A stretch of DNA of 64,000 nt from Devosia epidermidihirudinis (GTDB taxonomy: Bacteria > Pseudomonadota > Alphaproteobacteria > Rhizobiales > Devosiaceae). The position numbers and the translations under genes are program-made. Location: positions 123,623 to 187,622 of the forward strand of contig NZ_LANJ01000047.1 of assembly GCF_000971295.1 (NCBI RefSeq), given 5' to 3'. The notes beneath the pieces are model-generated. The model saw only the letters and a list, made by a program, of their open reading frames with translations. It was not told the origin of the DNA and searched no databases. Positions 28,570-37,856 of the stretch are shown here, piece by piece. Within the stretch, counting starts at the first letter, position 1, and each line of letters opens with the position of its first letter.

Positions 28570-30153
28570 ATGAGCAAGACGGTCAAGGTCGGGCGGGCGC
28601 TGCTTTCAGTATTCGACAAGTCGGGAATGGCCGAGTTTGCGGCAGGGCTGAGCGCTGCGGGGGCCGAGCTTGTCTCGACTGGCGGCACCCATAAGCTGAT
28701 CAAGGACGCCGGCCTGCCCGTGCGCGAGATCGCTGACCTCACCGGCTTTCCAGAAATGATGGACGGCCGCGTCAAAACCCTCCACCCCAAGGTGCATGGT
28801 GGCCTGCTCGCGGTCCGCGACAAGGCCGACCACGCCGCCTCGATGGCCGAGCACGACATCGGCGCCATCGACCTCGTTGCTGTCAATCTCTATCCCTTTG
28901 AAAAGACGGTGGCTTCTGGTGCGAACTACGACGAGATCATCGAGAATATCGACATTGGCGGCCCCGCCATGGTCCGCTCGGCCGCCAAGAACCACGCCTA
29001 TGTGACCGTGGTCGTTGACCCCGCCGACTATCCGGCGATCCTCGCAGCCATCGCAGCCGGCGGCATTCCTTATGAAATGCGCCAGAAACTTGCAGCCAAG
29101 GCCTATGCCCGCACGGCGGCCTATGACAGCGCCATTTCGGCCTGGTTCGCCCGCGAAATCGACTATCCCGAGATCCCCTATCGCAGCTTTGCCGGGACCC
29201 TGCGCGAAGTCATGCGCTATGGCGAAAACCCCCACCAATGGGCAGCGTTTTATGCCAATGGCGAAGACCGTCGGGGCGTGGCCACCGCCACCCAGGTTCA
29301 GGGCAAGACCCTGAGCTACAACAATATTAATGACACGGACGCTGCCTTCGAGCTGGTCTCCGAGTTCGATCCCGCCGAAGTCGCAGCCGTCGCCATCATC
29401 AAGCACGCCAATCCATGCGGCGTGGCCGTGGCCGATGATCTGCTGACGGCCTATGCCAATGCCCTTCGCACCGATCCAGTCAGTGCTTTTGGTGGCATCG
29501 TCGCGACCAACCGCGAGATCGATGCCGCCACCGCGACCGAGATCGTCAAGGTGTTCACCGAGGTGATCGTGGCCCCTTCGGCGACCGAAGAAGCACAGCA
29601 ACTCATTGCAGCCAAAAAGAATTTGCGCCTGCTGCTGACCGGCGGACTGGCCGATGCCAAGGCCGAAGGTCTGGTCGTCAAGTCCGTGGCCGGTGGGCTT
29701 TTGGTGCAGTCTCGTGACAACCGCAATGTCGACGATACTGATATCAAAGTGGTCACCAAAAAGGCTCCAACCGCTACGGAACTGCGAGACCTCAAATTGG
29801 CGGCCAAGGTTGCCAAGCACGTCAAGTCCAACGCCATCGTTTACGTCAAAGACGGCGCGACGGTTGGCATTGGCGCAGGCCAGATGAGCCGTGTCGACTC
29901 GGCCCTAACGGCCCACCGTAAATCGATCGATGCGGCGAAAGCCGCTGGCGTCGAGGGCGCGTTGACCGCGGGTTCGGTGGCGGCATCAGACGCCTTCTTC
30001 CCCTTCGCCGATGGCCTTGAAGCGCTGGTCGCGGCTGGCGCTACTGCCGTGATCCAGCCGGGTGGCTCGATGCGCGACGACGAAGTCATCGCCGCAGCCG
30101 ATGCCGCTGGCATCGCCATGGTCATGACCGGCATGCGCCACTTCCGCCACTAG
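28570..30153 (+). CDS. purH: Bifunctional AICAR formyltransferase / IMP cyclohydrolase
   Basis: PurH performs the last two steps of IMP synthesis. The 527-residue product has the N-terminal cyclohydrolase domain (ALLSVFDKSGMAEFA, then STGGTHKLIKDAG) and the C-terminal transformylase with the catalytic KHANPCGVAV segment near residue 278 and a closing RDDEVIAAADAAGIAMV. ATG 28,570 is used; the upstream reading adds 21 unconserved residues. An inverted repeat follows the stop. Confidence 0.97.
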   Translation: MSKTVKVGRALLSVFDKSGMAEFAAGLSAAGAELVSTGGTHKLIKDAGLPVREIADLTGFPEMMDGRVKTLHPKVHGGLLAVRDKADHAASMAEHDIGAIDLVAVNLYPFEKTVASGANYDEIIENIDIGGPAMVRSAAKNHAYVTVVVDPADYPAILAAIAAGGIPYEMRQKLAAKAYARTAAYDSAISAWFAREIDYPEIPYRSFAGTLREVMRYGENPHQWAAFYANGEDRRGVATATQVQGKTLSYNNINDTDAAFELVSEFDPAEVAAVAIIKHANPCGVAVADDLLTAYANALRTDPVSAFGGIVATNREIDAATATEIVKVFTEVIVAPSATEEAQQLIAAKKNLRLLLTGGLADAKAEGLVVKSVAGGLLVQSRDNRNVDDTDIKVVTKKAPTATELRDLKLAAKVAKHVKSNAIVYVKDGATVGIGAGQMSRVDSALTAHRKSIDAAKAAGVEGALTAGSVAASDAFFPFADGLEALVAAGATAVIQPGGSMRDDEVIAAADAAGIAMVMTGMRHFRH

Positions 30154-30166
30154 GCGCACCTATAGC

Positions 30167-30203
30167 CTCGCACGGTAAGGTCTTCTTGATCTCGCCGTGC
30201 GAG
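30167..30203 (+). terminator. Inverted repeat after purH
   Basis: CTCGCACGG (30,167-30,175) pairs perfectly with CCGTGCGAG (30,195-30,203) across a 19-base loop. It lies just after purH and before the flippase gene. No T run follows, so it may be a weak terminator or an operator for the downstream genes. Confidence 0.35.
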
Positions 30204-30237
30204 ATTAGGTCTGTGTGCCATCGGGCACGAGGCCATA

Positions 30238-31614
30238 ATGATCAAAATACCCAAAGACCTCCGCTCGCTTATCTTTACCGGCATGACGCGCTCGATTGCC
30301 TCAATGCTGATCAAGGTCGCGACGGCCGGTCTGACTTATGTCGGCTTTGTCGTTCTCGCCCGCACGATGACCGGCGTCGAATATGGCCAGTTTGCCTTTG
30401 GGCTGGCGCTTGCTGCCATGCTGGCAATCGGCGCGAGCTTGGGCCAGCAAGTGTCCGTGCTGCGTTTCTGGTCGGAGGATACGGCCAAAAGCAATCGGCA
30501 ACAGGCCGTGGAATCGCTCCGCGCGGGCGGGACGCTCGTCATCGGCGCCGGCCTTGCCGTCGGACTACTGACCGCGTTGGCCGGAATAGGCGTGGCGTTG
30601 CTGGTTCCTGATGCCGGCCCAACAAGTCACATCATTGCCACCGCAGCTTTGGTGCTGCCCATGGCGCTGGCCGAGTTCAATTCGTCCGCCCTGCGCGCAC
30701 AGGGATCCGTGTTTACCGCGTTGCTGCCCCGCGACATCGTTTGGCGTCTGGCCCTGCCCGTCGTCGCGGCGCTGATCTATTTCGGCTTGGGGCTCACGCT
30801 GAGTGGCTGGGCGGCGCTGCTACTTGCCGCCACCTTGCTGATGCTGAGCCTCGTGCTGCAATACGCCTGGGCCCATAGGCGGCACTACGAATTACTGCCC
30901 GCGACGAGTGGTGTTGCCCAATATTGGCGCAACCGCGGGTCAATCAGCCGGTGGTTTCTGCTCGGCGCTGTTGTGGACGCTGTCGCGCTCAATGCCGATA
31001 CCATTCTTGTCGGCCTTCTGGTCGATACGGAAAGCGCAGGTATTTACTTCAACGCCTTCCGCACCGCCGGACTGATGACACTGTTCTCATTTGCGGTGAC
31101 ACTGGTGGTGGCCCCAATGCTGGCCCAGCATTTCCACGCCGGCGACCTGCGCAAGGCCCAGGCCATCACTGCCGCTGGCAGCTGGGCCGGCTTTGCCTTT
31201 GCCCTCGTCGCCTTTGTCACATTCGCGCTCTTCGGCAGCCAGGTGATGTCCCTGTTCGGCGACGGCTATGATGCGGCCTACCCGATCCTGATGCTGTTGA
31301 GCTTTGGCCTATTGGTCGATGCTGCGGCGGGACCGACGCGCACCGTCATGATGATGACCGGGCATGAACGTACCTTCGTTTATGCCTTCGGACTGGTCAC
31401 CGCGATCGGCATCGCCGCGCAGATCGCTGTCTTGCCGTTCTATGGTCTGCTGGGCGCCGCACTGGTCAACATGATCACCCGAATTGTTGCCCAACTGGTG
31501 CTCGGATGGTGGTGCTACACCCGCGTCGGCATCGATCCGACAATCCTCGGCGTTCTCAAAATTAACCGCCACGCAGAAGTTAATGTTCCGCAACGGGAAC
31601 AACCTCTGACTTGA
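30238..31614 (+). CDS. Polysaccharide flippase (MATE/MOP superfamily, Wzx-like)
   Basis: A 458-residue protein with about 12 to 14 membrane segments spread along its length, beginning with a short basic N terminus (MIKIPKDLRSLIF). The first repeat (LTYVGFVVLARTMTGVEYGQFAFGL) has the FxxLAR...YG pattern of Wzx-type polysaccharide exporters. These flip lipid-linked glycans across the inner membrane. No glycosyltransferases are beside it; the next gene is an ATP-grasp enzyme, 56 bases on. Confidence 0.85.
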   Translation: MIKIPKDLRSLIFTGMTRSIASMLIKVATAGLTYVGFVVLARTMTGVEYGQFAFGLALAAMLAIGASLGQQVSVLRFWSEDTAKSNRQQAVESLRAGGTLVIGAGLAVGLLTALAGIGVALLVPDAGPTSHIIATAALVLPMALAEFNSSALRAQGSVFTALLPRDIVWRLALPVVAALIYFGLGLTLSGWAALLLAATLLMLSLVLQYAWAHRRHYELLPATSGVAQYWRNRGSISRWFLLGAVVDAVALNADTILVGLLVDTESAGIYFNAFRTAGLMTLFSFAVTLVVAPMLAQHFHAGDLRKAQAITAAGSWAGFAFALVAFVTFALFGSQVMSLFGDGYDAAYPILMLLSFGLLVDAAAGPTRTVMMMTGHERTFVYAFGLVTAIGIAAQIAVLPFYGLLGAALVNMITRIVAQLVLGWWCYTRVGIDPTILGVLKINRHAEVNVPQREQPLT

Positions 31615-31670
31615 GCGCGTAATGTGTCAGTAATGCTTGACCTAGACTAATCGATGAAAGCGTCCGCTCC

Positions 31671-32906
31671 ATGACTATTCTGCCCCCGCCAGTGGAGCGC
31701 CCCATATCAGCGCTGCAACCGGCGCCCTTTGCCGTAAGGCCTCGTGGTGCGGTTATTCTCGGTGGTGCCCATGGCGCCATTGCCTTGGCGCGTTCGCTGA
31801 AACGACGCGGCCTGCGGGTGGTTCTGGTGACGGACGATACCCCGCTCCCCGGATTTTCATCGGCCATTGATCGCAAGATTACCTGGCCAGGCTCGGCATC
31901 GGACGAGGCACTTGGCCGACTGGAGCAAATTGCGCAGGATCACGACCTGCATGGCTATCTGCTGGTGCCGGCGGCCGATGCGGATGTGCGCTTCGCGGCC
32001 ATGGCACACGACCGGCTGTCGTCCACATTCTCGGTATTGCTGCCGGACTGGGATAGTCTGCAATGGGCCTGTGACAAGGGACTGGCCTATGATCGGGCCG
32101 AAGAGCTCGGGCTGAGCGTCCCCCGCATCTACAGGATCGCTTCGCTGGACGACGCCCGCCACGCTGACCTGCAGTTCCCGGTGGTGCTCAAGCCCACGAT
32201 GCGCGTGAGCCGCAATCGCTTCACCAGCGAAAAGGCCTGGCGCGTTGACGATTGGGGACAGTTCCAGACGCTGTATCAGGAAGCCGTGTCGCTGGTCGGT
32301 GCGAAGAATATCGTGGTGCAGGAAATGGTTGTCGGCGATGGCCGCAGCCAGCTCTCCTATGCGGGCCTTTGGCACAAGGGGGAACCCGTGATCGGCTTCA
32401 CCGCAACCCGATTGCGCCAGTACCCTGTGGAGTTCAGCTATACCTCGACCTATGTCGAGACCAGCGTCGAGCCCGAAGTGGTAGCGGCATCGGAGAAATT
32501 CCTAAGGTCCATCGGGCACCATGGTCTGGTGGAAATTGAATACAAGCGCGACAGCCGCGACGGCCGCCTCAAGCTGCTCGATATCAACCCTCGCCCCTGG
32601 TCGTGGTTTGCCCTGGCCGATGCAGCCGGTATCGATTTTGGAGCTGCCATCCTAGCTTTGGCCTGCGGCGAAGCCGTGCCAGTAATGACGGCCATGCCGA
32701 GCATCGGCTGGATGTTCCTGGTGCGCGATATCGTTGCCTCGGCACAAACCTGGCGGCATGGCACGCTGCGCCCGCGCGATTATTTCGCCAGCTGGCTCCG
32801 CACCCGCAGCTTTGCCACCTTTTCCTGGCGCGATCCCCTGCCCGCTTTGATTGAAATGCCGCTGACTGTCTGGCGTGTGATTGGCCGCCGGCTCAAGGCG
32901 CACTGA
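31671..32906 (+). CDS. ATP-grasp enzyme, carboxylate-amine ligase type
   Basis: A 411-residue ATP-grasp protein. The N-terminal Rossmann-like domain contains AVILGGAHGAIALARSLKRR. ATP-grasp strands follow: FPVVLKPTMRVSRNRF near residue 170 with the ATP lysine, NIVVQEMVVGDGRSQLSY near 215, and the metal-binding strand LKLLDINPRPWSWF near 305. Such enzymes join a carboxylate to an amine via an acyl phosphate. Substrates cannot be told. Its place beside a flippase suggests amino-acid decoration of an exported glycan, which is inference. Confidence 0.82.
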   Translation: MTILPPPVERPISALQPAPFAVRPRGAVILGGAHGAIALARSLKRRGLRVVLVTDDTPLPGFSSAIDRKITWPGSASDEALGRLEQIAQDHDLHGYLLVPAADADVRFAAMAHDRLSSTFSVLLPDWDSLQWACDKGLAYDRAEELGLSVPRIYRIASLDDARHADLQFPVVLKPTMRVSRNRFTSEKAWRVDDWGQFQTLYQEAVSLVGAKNIVVQEMVVGDGRSQLSYAGLWHKGEPVIGFTATRLRQYPVEFSYTSTYVETSVEPEVVAASEKFLRSIGHHGLVEIEYKRDSRDGRLKLLDINPRPWSWFALADAAGIDFGAAILALACGEAVPVMTAMPSIGWMFLVRDIVASAQTWRHGTLRPRDYFASWLRTRSFATFSWRDPLPALIEMPLTVWRVIGRRLKAH

Positions 32907-32914
32907 GGTCAATC

Positions 32915-32936
32915 AACCGTACCCAAGAGTACGGTT
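32915..32936. promoter_or_regulatory. Inverted repeat upstream of leuC
   Basis: AACCGTA (32,915-32,921) and TACGGTT (32,930-32,936) form a perfect 7-bp inverted repeat 65 bases before the leuC ATG. TTGACC at 32,941-32,946 could be a -35 element, but no good -10 lies at the right distance. It may be an operator for leuC or the end hairpin of the ATP-grasp transcript. Confidence 0.35.
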
Positions 32937-33000
32937 ATGCTTGACCCCCATGCCCCTGCTGGCTTAGAACCACTCCAAACTTCCCTTGCCGGATTATGCT

Positions 33001-34407
33001 ATGACCAAGGCTCGCACGCTCTACGACAAGATCTGGGACGACCATCTGGTTCAGAACAACGAGGACGGAACCTCGCTGCTCTATATTGACCGCCACCTCG
33101 TTCACGAAGTCACGAGCCCGCAGGCGTTCGAAGGTCTGCGCATGAACGGTCGCAAGGTGCGCCATCCAGAGCGCACGCTGGCCGTGGTGGACCACAACGT
33201 CCCCACCACCGACCGGTCGCTGCCCAATCCTGATCCCGAAAGCGCCGTGCAGATCGCCGCTCTGGCCGAGAACACCAGCGAATTCGGCATCGAATATTTT
33301 GACCCGTTCGACAAGCGTCAGGGCATTGTGCACATCGTTGGGCCCGAGCAGGGTTTCACCCTGCCCGGCATGACCATCGTTTGTGGCGACAGCCATACCT
33401 CGACGCATGGCGCGTTTGGTGCGCTGGCACACGGTATCGGCACCTCTGAGGTGGAACACGTTCTGGCGACCCAGACGCTGATCCAGCAGAAGGCCAAGAA
33501 CATGCTGGTGCGCGTGGATGGCAAACTGCCGCCCCACGTCACTGCCAAGGACATCATCCTCGCTATCATCGGCGAAATCGGCACTGCCGGCGGCAATGGC
33601 CACGTCATCGAATTTGCTGGCGAAGCCATCCAGTCGCTGTCGATGGAAGGCCGCATGACGGTCTGCAATATGACCATTGAAGGCGGCGCCCGCGCGGGCC
33701 TGATCGCCCCCGACCAGACCACGTTCGACTATGTCGAAGGCCGCAACCGCGCGCCCAAGGGCAAGGCCTGGGATATGGCCGTCGAATACTGGAAGACCCT
33801 TTATACCGACGAGGGCGCGGTTTACGACAAGGTGGTGATCCTCGATGCCGCCAAGTTGCCTCCAATCGTCAGCTGGGGATCTTCGCCGGAAGACGTCATC
33901 TCGGTCACCGGCGTCGTGCCGAACCCCGATGACATCGAAGACGAGAACAAGCGGGCCTCCAAGTGGCGTGCGCTCGACTATATGGGCCTGAAACCCGGCA
34001 CCAACATCACCGACATCACGGTAGAACGCGTGTTTATCGGTTCGTGCACCAATGGCCGTATCGAAGATCTGCGCGCCGCCGCTGCCGTCATCGGTGACCG
34101 CAAGGTCGCTGTCGGCGTTGACGCCATGGTCGTGCCCGGCTCGGGTTTGGTCAAGGATCAGGCCGAGGCTGAAGGCCTGCACAAGATCTTCCTCGACGCC
34201 GGCTTTGAATGGCGCGAACCCGGCTGCTCGATGTGCCTGGCAATGAACCCGGACAAGCTCAAGCCGCAGGAACGCTGCGCCTCGACGTCCAACCGCAACT
34301 TCGAAGGCCGCCAGGGCTTCAAGGGTCGCACCCATCTGGTGTCGCCTGCCATGGCCGCCGCTGCAGCGATTGCTGGCCACTTCGTCGACATCCGCGAGTG
34401 GCAATAA
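33001..34407 (+). CDS. leuC: 3-isopropylmalate dehydratase large subunit
   Basis: LeuC carries the [4Fe-4S] cluster of isopropylmalate isomerase. The 468-residue product has MTKARTLYDKIWDDHLV at its N terminus, a substrate loop CGDSHTSTHGAFG near residue 130, and cluster cysteines in IGSCTNGRIEDLR near 348 and PGCSMCLAMNPD near 408. ATG 33,001 is used over the upstream TTG. The start of the metallopeptidase gene overlaps its last codons. Confidence 0.97.
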   Translation: MTKARTLYDKIWDDHLVQNNEDGTSLLYIDRHLVHEVTSPQAFEGLRMNGRKVRHPERTLAVVDHNVPTTDRSLPNPDPESAVQIAALAENTSEFGIEYFDPFDKRQGIVHIVGPEQGFTLPGMTIVCGDSHTSTHGAFGALAHGIGTSEVEHVLATQTLIQQKAKNMLVRVDGKLPPHVTAKDIILAIIGEIGTAGGNGHVIEFAGEAIQSLSMEGRMTVCNMTIEGGARAGLIAPDQTTFDYVEGRNRAPKGKAWDMAVEYWKTLYTDEGAVYDKVVILDAAKLPPIVSWGSSPEDVISVTGVVPNPDDIEDENKRASKWRALDYMGLKPGTNITDITVERVFIGSCTNGRIEDLRAAAAVIGDRKVAVGVDAMVVPGSGLVKDQAEAEGLHKIFLDAGFEWREPGCSMCLAMNPDKLKPQERCASTSNRNFEGRQGFKGRTHLVSPAMAAAAAIAGHFVDIREWQ

Positions 34408-34826
34408 GCCCGACCGATTGGGGGACGCGTTACGCGCCCACCCTTGACGATATTGAGGGTCTGGCCAGCCAGGCCCTCAAAGATCTGCCGGAGCCGTTTC
34501 GCTCCCTCGCCGCTGACGTGACCTGCTCAGTGGCCGACTATGCCGAAGAAGACATCCTTGCCAGTTTTGGCATGGAAAGCCCCTTTGAACTGATGGGTTT
34601 GTTTTCTGGAATTGGCATGACCGAAGACGGCGCCATGCCGCAGACAGGTCAACTCCCCAATACTGTTTATCTCTATCGCCGCGCCATCCTCGACTACTGG
34701 GCGGAGCATGATGACAACACGCTCGGCGAAGTCGTCACGCACGTGCTGATTCATGAGCTAGGCCATCACTTTGGCTTTTCTGACGAGGACATGGAAGCCA
34801 TCGAATCCTCGGCAGACGAGAGCTAG
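34398..34826 (+). CDS. Small zincin-like metallopeptidase family protein
   Basis: A 142-residue protein of the metallopeptidase family typified by a C-terminal HELGHHFGFSDEDM motif (near residue 120), the HExxH zinc site, preceded by the family's YRRAILDYWAEHDDN segment. It is cytoplasmic, with no signal peptide. The GTG start at 34,398 lies inside leuC, giving a 10-base overlap; later in-frame starts would lose conserved N-terminal residues. Biological substrates are not known. Confidence 0.85.
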   Translation: MAISPTDWGTRYAPTLDDIEGLASQALKDLPEPFRSLAADVTCSVADYAEEDILASFGMESPFELMGLFSGIGMTEDGAMPQTGQLPNTVYLYRRAILDYWAEHDDNTLGEVVTHVLIHELGHHFGFSDEDMEAIESSADES

Positions 34827-35009
34827 TTTTCGCGCGCTTTTTGCACGTCACAACTAGTTCCAATTTGAATCGAGACTTCCGGCGTTAAGGTAAACAACAA
34901 GTAAAGCTTTGGACAAACGCGCCGTTGGCATTAAGTCAAATCATTTATCGAACTGCGGAACCTGCTTTCGCGTTGTTCTGCAGTAGCCCCCCCTACTGAA
35001 GTGAGCGAA

Positions 35010-35315
35010 ATGACCACCAGACCGAAGACTACTTTAAAAATTGTCCAACCTGAAATTGAACAGATGGAAGCCGTGATGCAGGAAGCTGCAAAGCAGGCGG
35101 CGCCCATGGTGCAACGTCTTGCCGCCCACCGTGATCGCATCGATCTTGCGCTCAAGGAACTCGAAAGCGAACGCTTCGACCTGATCTCGCGCCGCGATCT
35201 GCTGCGCCGCCAGGCCGAAGCTGTCGAAGCCGGCCTCACCATGCACATCGATGACATCGAGGCTACCATGCGCCTCTATGAGGGCGGCCTCAACGCGCTT
35301 CCCGCGCAGAACTGA
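35010..35315 (+). CDS. Hypothetical coiled-coil protein
   Basis: I do not recognise the family. The 101-residue product is charged and helical from residue 12 on, with heptad-like spacing (MEAVMQEAAKQAAPMVQRLAAH, DLALKELESERFDLISRRDLLRRQ) suggesting a coiled coil. ATG 35,010 is preferred to the GTG nine bases upstream because AAGTGAG lies close to it. It is cytoplasmic. The 180-base gap before it contains no hairpin or gene I can support. Confidence 0.55.
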   Translation: MTTRPKTTLKIVQPEIEQMEAVMQEAAKQAAPMVQRLAAHRDRIDLALKELESERFDLISRRDLLRRQAEAVEAGLTMHIDDIEATMRLYEGGLNALPAQN

Positions 35316-35332
35316 TGTCGCCGAGGCTTTGA

Positions 35333-35358
35333 TCGGGCGGGGGACTAGTCCCGCCCGA
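35333..35358. terminator. Hairpin between convergent genes
   Basis: TCGGGCGGG (35,333-35,341) pairs perfectly with CCCGCCCGA (35,350-35,358). The minus-strand gene's stop codon lies in the loop. There is no T run on either side, so it is a plausible two-way hairpin terminator of the weak kind. Confidence 0.4.
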
Positions 35359-35644
35359 CAAACTCGAACTCGGCTTCATTGCCACCGGCCGGATCATCCG
35401 ACACGCGCAGCGCCAGCTTGTTGGCCTCGAGCGCGGTGAACCAGTCGTCCCAGCTGACCAGCTGAAATCCACCCAGCCGATCTGGGCCCTCATTGCCGTC
35501 AGTATTAAGCGCATGCTGGCCAAAGGTCAGCTGCAGCAGGGTGCGACTGCCCGTACCATCCGGCGTCTCCATCAACATGGGGCTGCCGGCGCGGGCGCTG
35601 GCCCATTCGCGGATTTCGGTGCGGTCGGTGAGAATCTTGGCCAT
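35345..35644 (-). CDS. Hypothetical small protein
   Basis: A 99-residue product beginning MAKILTDRTEIREWASARAG and containing SPMLMETPDGTGSRTLLQLT, then FQLVSWDDWFTALEANKLAL and an acidic C terminus. It looks like a small globular alpha/beta domain, and I recall similar short proteins in Rhizobiales, but I cannot name the family. It has no signal peptide. It converges with the coiled-coil gene and is divergent from rimM, so its start region may share promoter sequence with rimM. Confidence 0.6.
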   Translation of the reverse strand: MAKILTDRTEIREWASARAGSPMLMETPDGTGSRTLLQLTFGQHALNTDGNEGPDRLGGFQLVSWDDWFTALEANKLALRVSDDPAGGNEAEFEFVGRD

Positions 35645-35770
35645 CTTTGGCTCCTGTTTTGCCCTGCTCTGTTAATCGCGGGCGGCCCGCTTGGTTCCGT
35701 TCTGTGCAACGGGTCAATTCCCAAGCCGGGCGCGCCCTGCTAGGAACGAGCAAAGACAGACGGAGCCAGC

Positions 35771-36307
35771 ATGACCCCAGATAAAAGCCGTATCCTTTTG
35801 GGCCAGATCGGGGCCGCACATGGCATCCGTGGCCAGGTGCGCATCGCCACCCATACCCAGGATCCCGAGGCCATCGGCTCCTACGGCCCCCTCGAGACCG
35901 ACCGGCCCGGTCTGACCGTGACCATCACCAAGCTGCGCCTGCAGAAAAATGTGGTCATCGCTCACATCAAGGGCATTACCGATCGCACCGAGGCCGAAAA
36001 GCTCAACGGCGTGAACCTCTTTGTCGATCGCAGCAAGCTGCCCGATCCCGACGATGAGGATGATTTCTACCACGCCGATCTTCTCGGTCTCGAAGCACGG
36101 CTGGAATCGGGTGTCGTCATCGGCACGGTTTCGGCCCTGCCGAACTTTGGTGCGGGCGACCTGATCGAAGTCCGTGATCCGCAATCGGGCGATACCTATC
36201 TCTACCCCTTCACCAAAGCCGTGGTGCCGAACATTCACGTCGCCGATGGCTATCTGGTGATCGTGGCACCAACCGAGGCCGATGCCGGCGAGGAAGAGCC
36301 CGATTGA
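35771..36307 (+). CDS. rimM: Ribosome maturation factor RimM
   Basis: RimM binds S19 during 30S head maturation and aids 16S rRNA processing. The 178-residue protein has the RimM N-terminal domain (LLGQIGAAHGIRGQVRIATH) and a C-terminal PRC-barrel (DLLGLEARLESGVVIGTV), ending with an acidic tail. It overlaps trmD by four bases. In most relatives rpsP precedes it; here rpsP is 32 kb away. Confidence 0.96.
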   Translation: MTPDKSRILLGQIGAAHGIRGQVRIATHTQDPEAIGSYGPLETDRPGLTVTITKLRLQKNVVIAHIKGITDRTEAEKLNGVNLFVDRSKLPDPDDEDDFYHADLLGLEARLESGVVIGTVSALPNFGAGDLIEVRDPQSGDTYLYPFTKAVVPNIHVADGYLVIVAPTEADAGEEEPD

Positions 36308-37014
36308 GCTTCTCGGCTGATATCATAACCCTGTTCCCGGACCTCTTTCCGGGGCCACTGGGCGCATCTGTCTTGGGACGCGGGCTCTCTGATGATCTCT
36401 GGTCGCTGCGGGCCACCAATCTGCGCGACTTTGCCACCGACAAGCACCGCACCGTGGACGACAGTCCATCGGGCGGCGGCGCCGGCATGGTGCTCAAACC
36501 CGATATTCTGGCCGCGGCCATCGACACCATCGCGCCCCAGGGCGATCCTCGCCCTCGCATTCTGATGTCACCTCGCGGCAAGCCGCTGACTCAGAAGCGC
36601 GCACGCGAACTGGCACTGGGGCCGGGCGCGGTGATCGTCTGTGGGCGTTTCGAGGGCATCGACCAGCGCGTCATAGACGGCCGCCAGCTCGAGGAAATCT
36701 CGATTGGCGACTATGTGCTCGCCGGTGGCGAAGTTGCCGCCATGGTGCTGTTGGAGGCCGTTGTGCGGCTCATTCCTGGTGTATTGGGTGGCGTCGATAG
36801 CCATGCCGATGAAAGCTTTGAAAATGGGCTTCTGGAATATCCGCAATATACGCGGCCACAGAGCTTTGAGGGCGTCGACATCCCAGCGGTGCTGACTTCG
36901 GGCGATCATGGCAAGATTGCCAAGTGGCGGGGCGAGCAGAGCCTTGCGATCACCGCGGCGCGCCGACCGGACCTGATGGCGGCCTATTCGTCACCAAAAC
37001 GTCCAAAAGCCTAG
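36304..37014 (+). CDS. trmD: tRNA (guanine-N1-)-methyltransferase TrmD
   Basis: TrmD methylates G37 of tRNAs to prevent frameshifting. The 236-residue product has the SPOUT-fold motifs of the trefoil knot: VIVCGRFEGIDQRVIDG near residue 110 and SIGDYVLAGGEVAAM near 135, plus VLGGVDSHADESFENG. The start is a TTG overlapping the rimM stop, so its translation probably depends on coupling. 176 bases separate it from rplS. Confidence 0.96.
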   Translation: MSFSADIITLFPDLFPGPLGASVLGRGLSDDLWSLRATNLRDFATDKHRTVDDSPSGGGAGMVLKPDILAAAIDTIAPQGDPRPRILMSPRGKPLTQKRARELALGPGAVIVCGRFEGIDQRVIDGRQLEEISIGDYVLAGGEVAAMVLLEAVVRLIPGVLGGVDSHADESFENGLLEYPQYTRPQSFEGVDIPAVLTSGDHGKIAKWRGEQSLAITAARRPDLMAAYSSPKRPKA

Positions 37015-37190
37015 ACTCCGGACTGCTTTTCGCCTAAGGAGCCGCCACTACCGTGTGTGGGGCTTATCGGACCTCGCACGCACCAAGAATAAAAAGACCA
37101 AAAAACCTCCGTTACCAACCAAGACCGGGCGATCGGGCCAGCCTATCGGCACCGAACAATCGCTCCATTGAAAAGATCAGGACGGATCGA

Positions 37191-37742
37191 ATGAATATCA
37201 TCCAGCAGCTCAATGCCGAGCACGTTGCTGAACTGGCCGCCAAGCGCGAGCTTCCCGACTTTACCCATGGCGATACCGTCAAGGTTTGGGTGAAGATCCG
37301 CGAAGGCGACAAGGAACGTCTGCAGGCTTATGAAGGCGTCGTGATCGCCCTCAACGGCGGCGGCATCACCGCCAGCTTCACCGTGCGCAAGATTTCCTAT
37401 GGTGAAGGCGTGGAACGCGTGTTCCCACTCTATTCGCCAAACGTGGCTTCGGTTGAAGTCCTCAAGCGCGGTAAGGTTCGTCGCGCCAAGCTGTACTACC
37501 TGCGCGACCGTCGCGGTAAATCGGCTCGTATTTTCGAATCGACGAATTCGCGTACCAAGAAGATCGAAGCATCCGAGCGCACCGCAGCTCTGGAAGCCAA
37601 GAACGCTCGCGAAGCCGAGAAGATTGCAGCCGCAGAGGCTTTCGCAGCCGAGCAGGCAGCCAAGGACGCAGAAGCCGCAGCAGCGGCTGCAGCAGCCGCC
37701 GCTGAGGCCGCTGCCGCAGAAGAAGCGCCAAAGGCTGAATAA
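37191..37742 (+). CDS. rplS: 50S ribosomal protein L19
   Basis: L19 lies at the 30S-50S interface. The first 120 residues are conserved (HGDTVKVWVKIREGDKERLQ, then RVFPLYSPNVASVEVLKRG and the basic KLYYLRDRRGKSARI). A long Ala/Glu-rich tail follows to residue 183, similar in style to the rpsP tail. ATG 37,191 begins MNIIQQLNAEHV; the longer reading has no conserved sequence. A 176-base leader separates it from trmD. Confidence 0.96.
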   Translation: MNIIQQLNAEHVAELAAKRELPDFTHGDTVKVWVKIREGDKERLQAYEGVVIALNGGGITASFTVRKISYGEGVERVFPLYSPNVASVEVLKRGKVRRAKLYYLRDRRGKSARIFESTNSRTKKIEASERTAALEAKNAREAEKIAAAEAFAAEQAAKDAEAAAAAAAAAAEAAAAEEAPKAE

Positions 37743-37767
37743 GTCCCACGCTCTGCCAAATTTGAAG

Positions 37768-37796
37768 AACCCGGTCGCAAGGCCGGGTTTTTTGTT
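37768..37796 (+). terminator. Terminator after rplS
   Basis: AACCCGG (37,768-37,774) pairs with CCGGGTT (37,783-37,789), followed by a T-rich run (TTTTTGTTTG). It closes the rimM-trmD-rplS unit. Confidence 0.9.
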
Positions 37797-37856
37797 TGTT
37801 GGGATGCAGGTGGAGCGGCCTGTTAGGCGGCACCCAGATCACTTCCTCCAGGAAGG

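Noticed and set aside
28606..29820. A 404-codon minus-strand open frame over purH
   Set aside because: Antisense shadow of purH, without family similarity.
32935..34404. A 489-codon minus-strand open frame over leuC
   Set aside because: Antisense shadow of leuC, which has complete active-site motifs on the plus strand.
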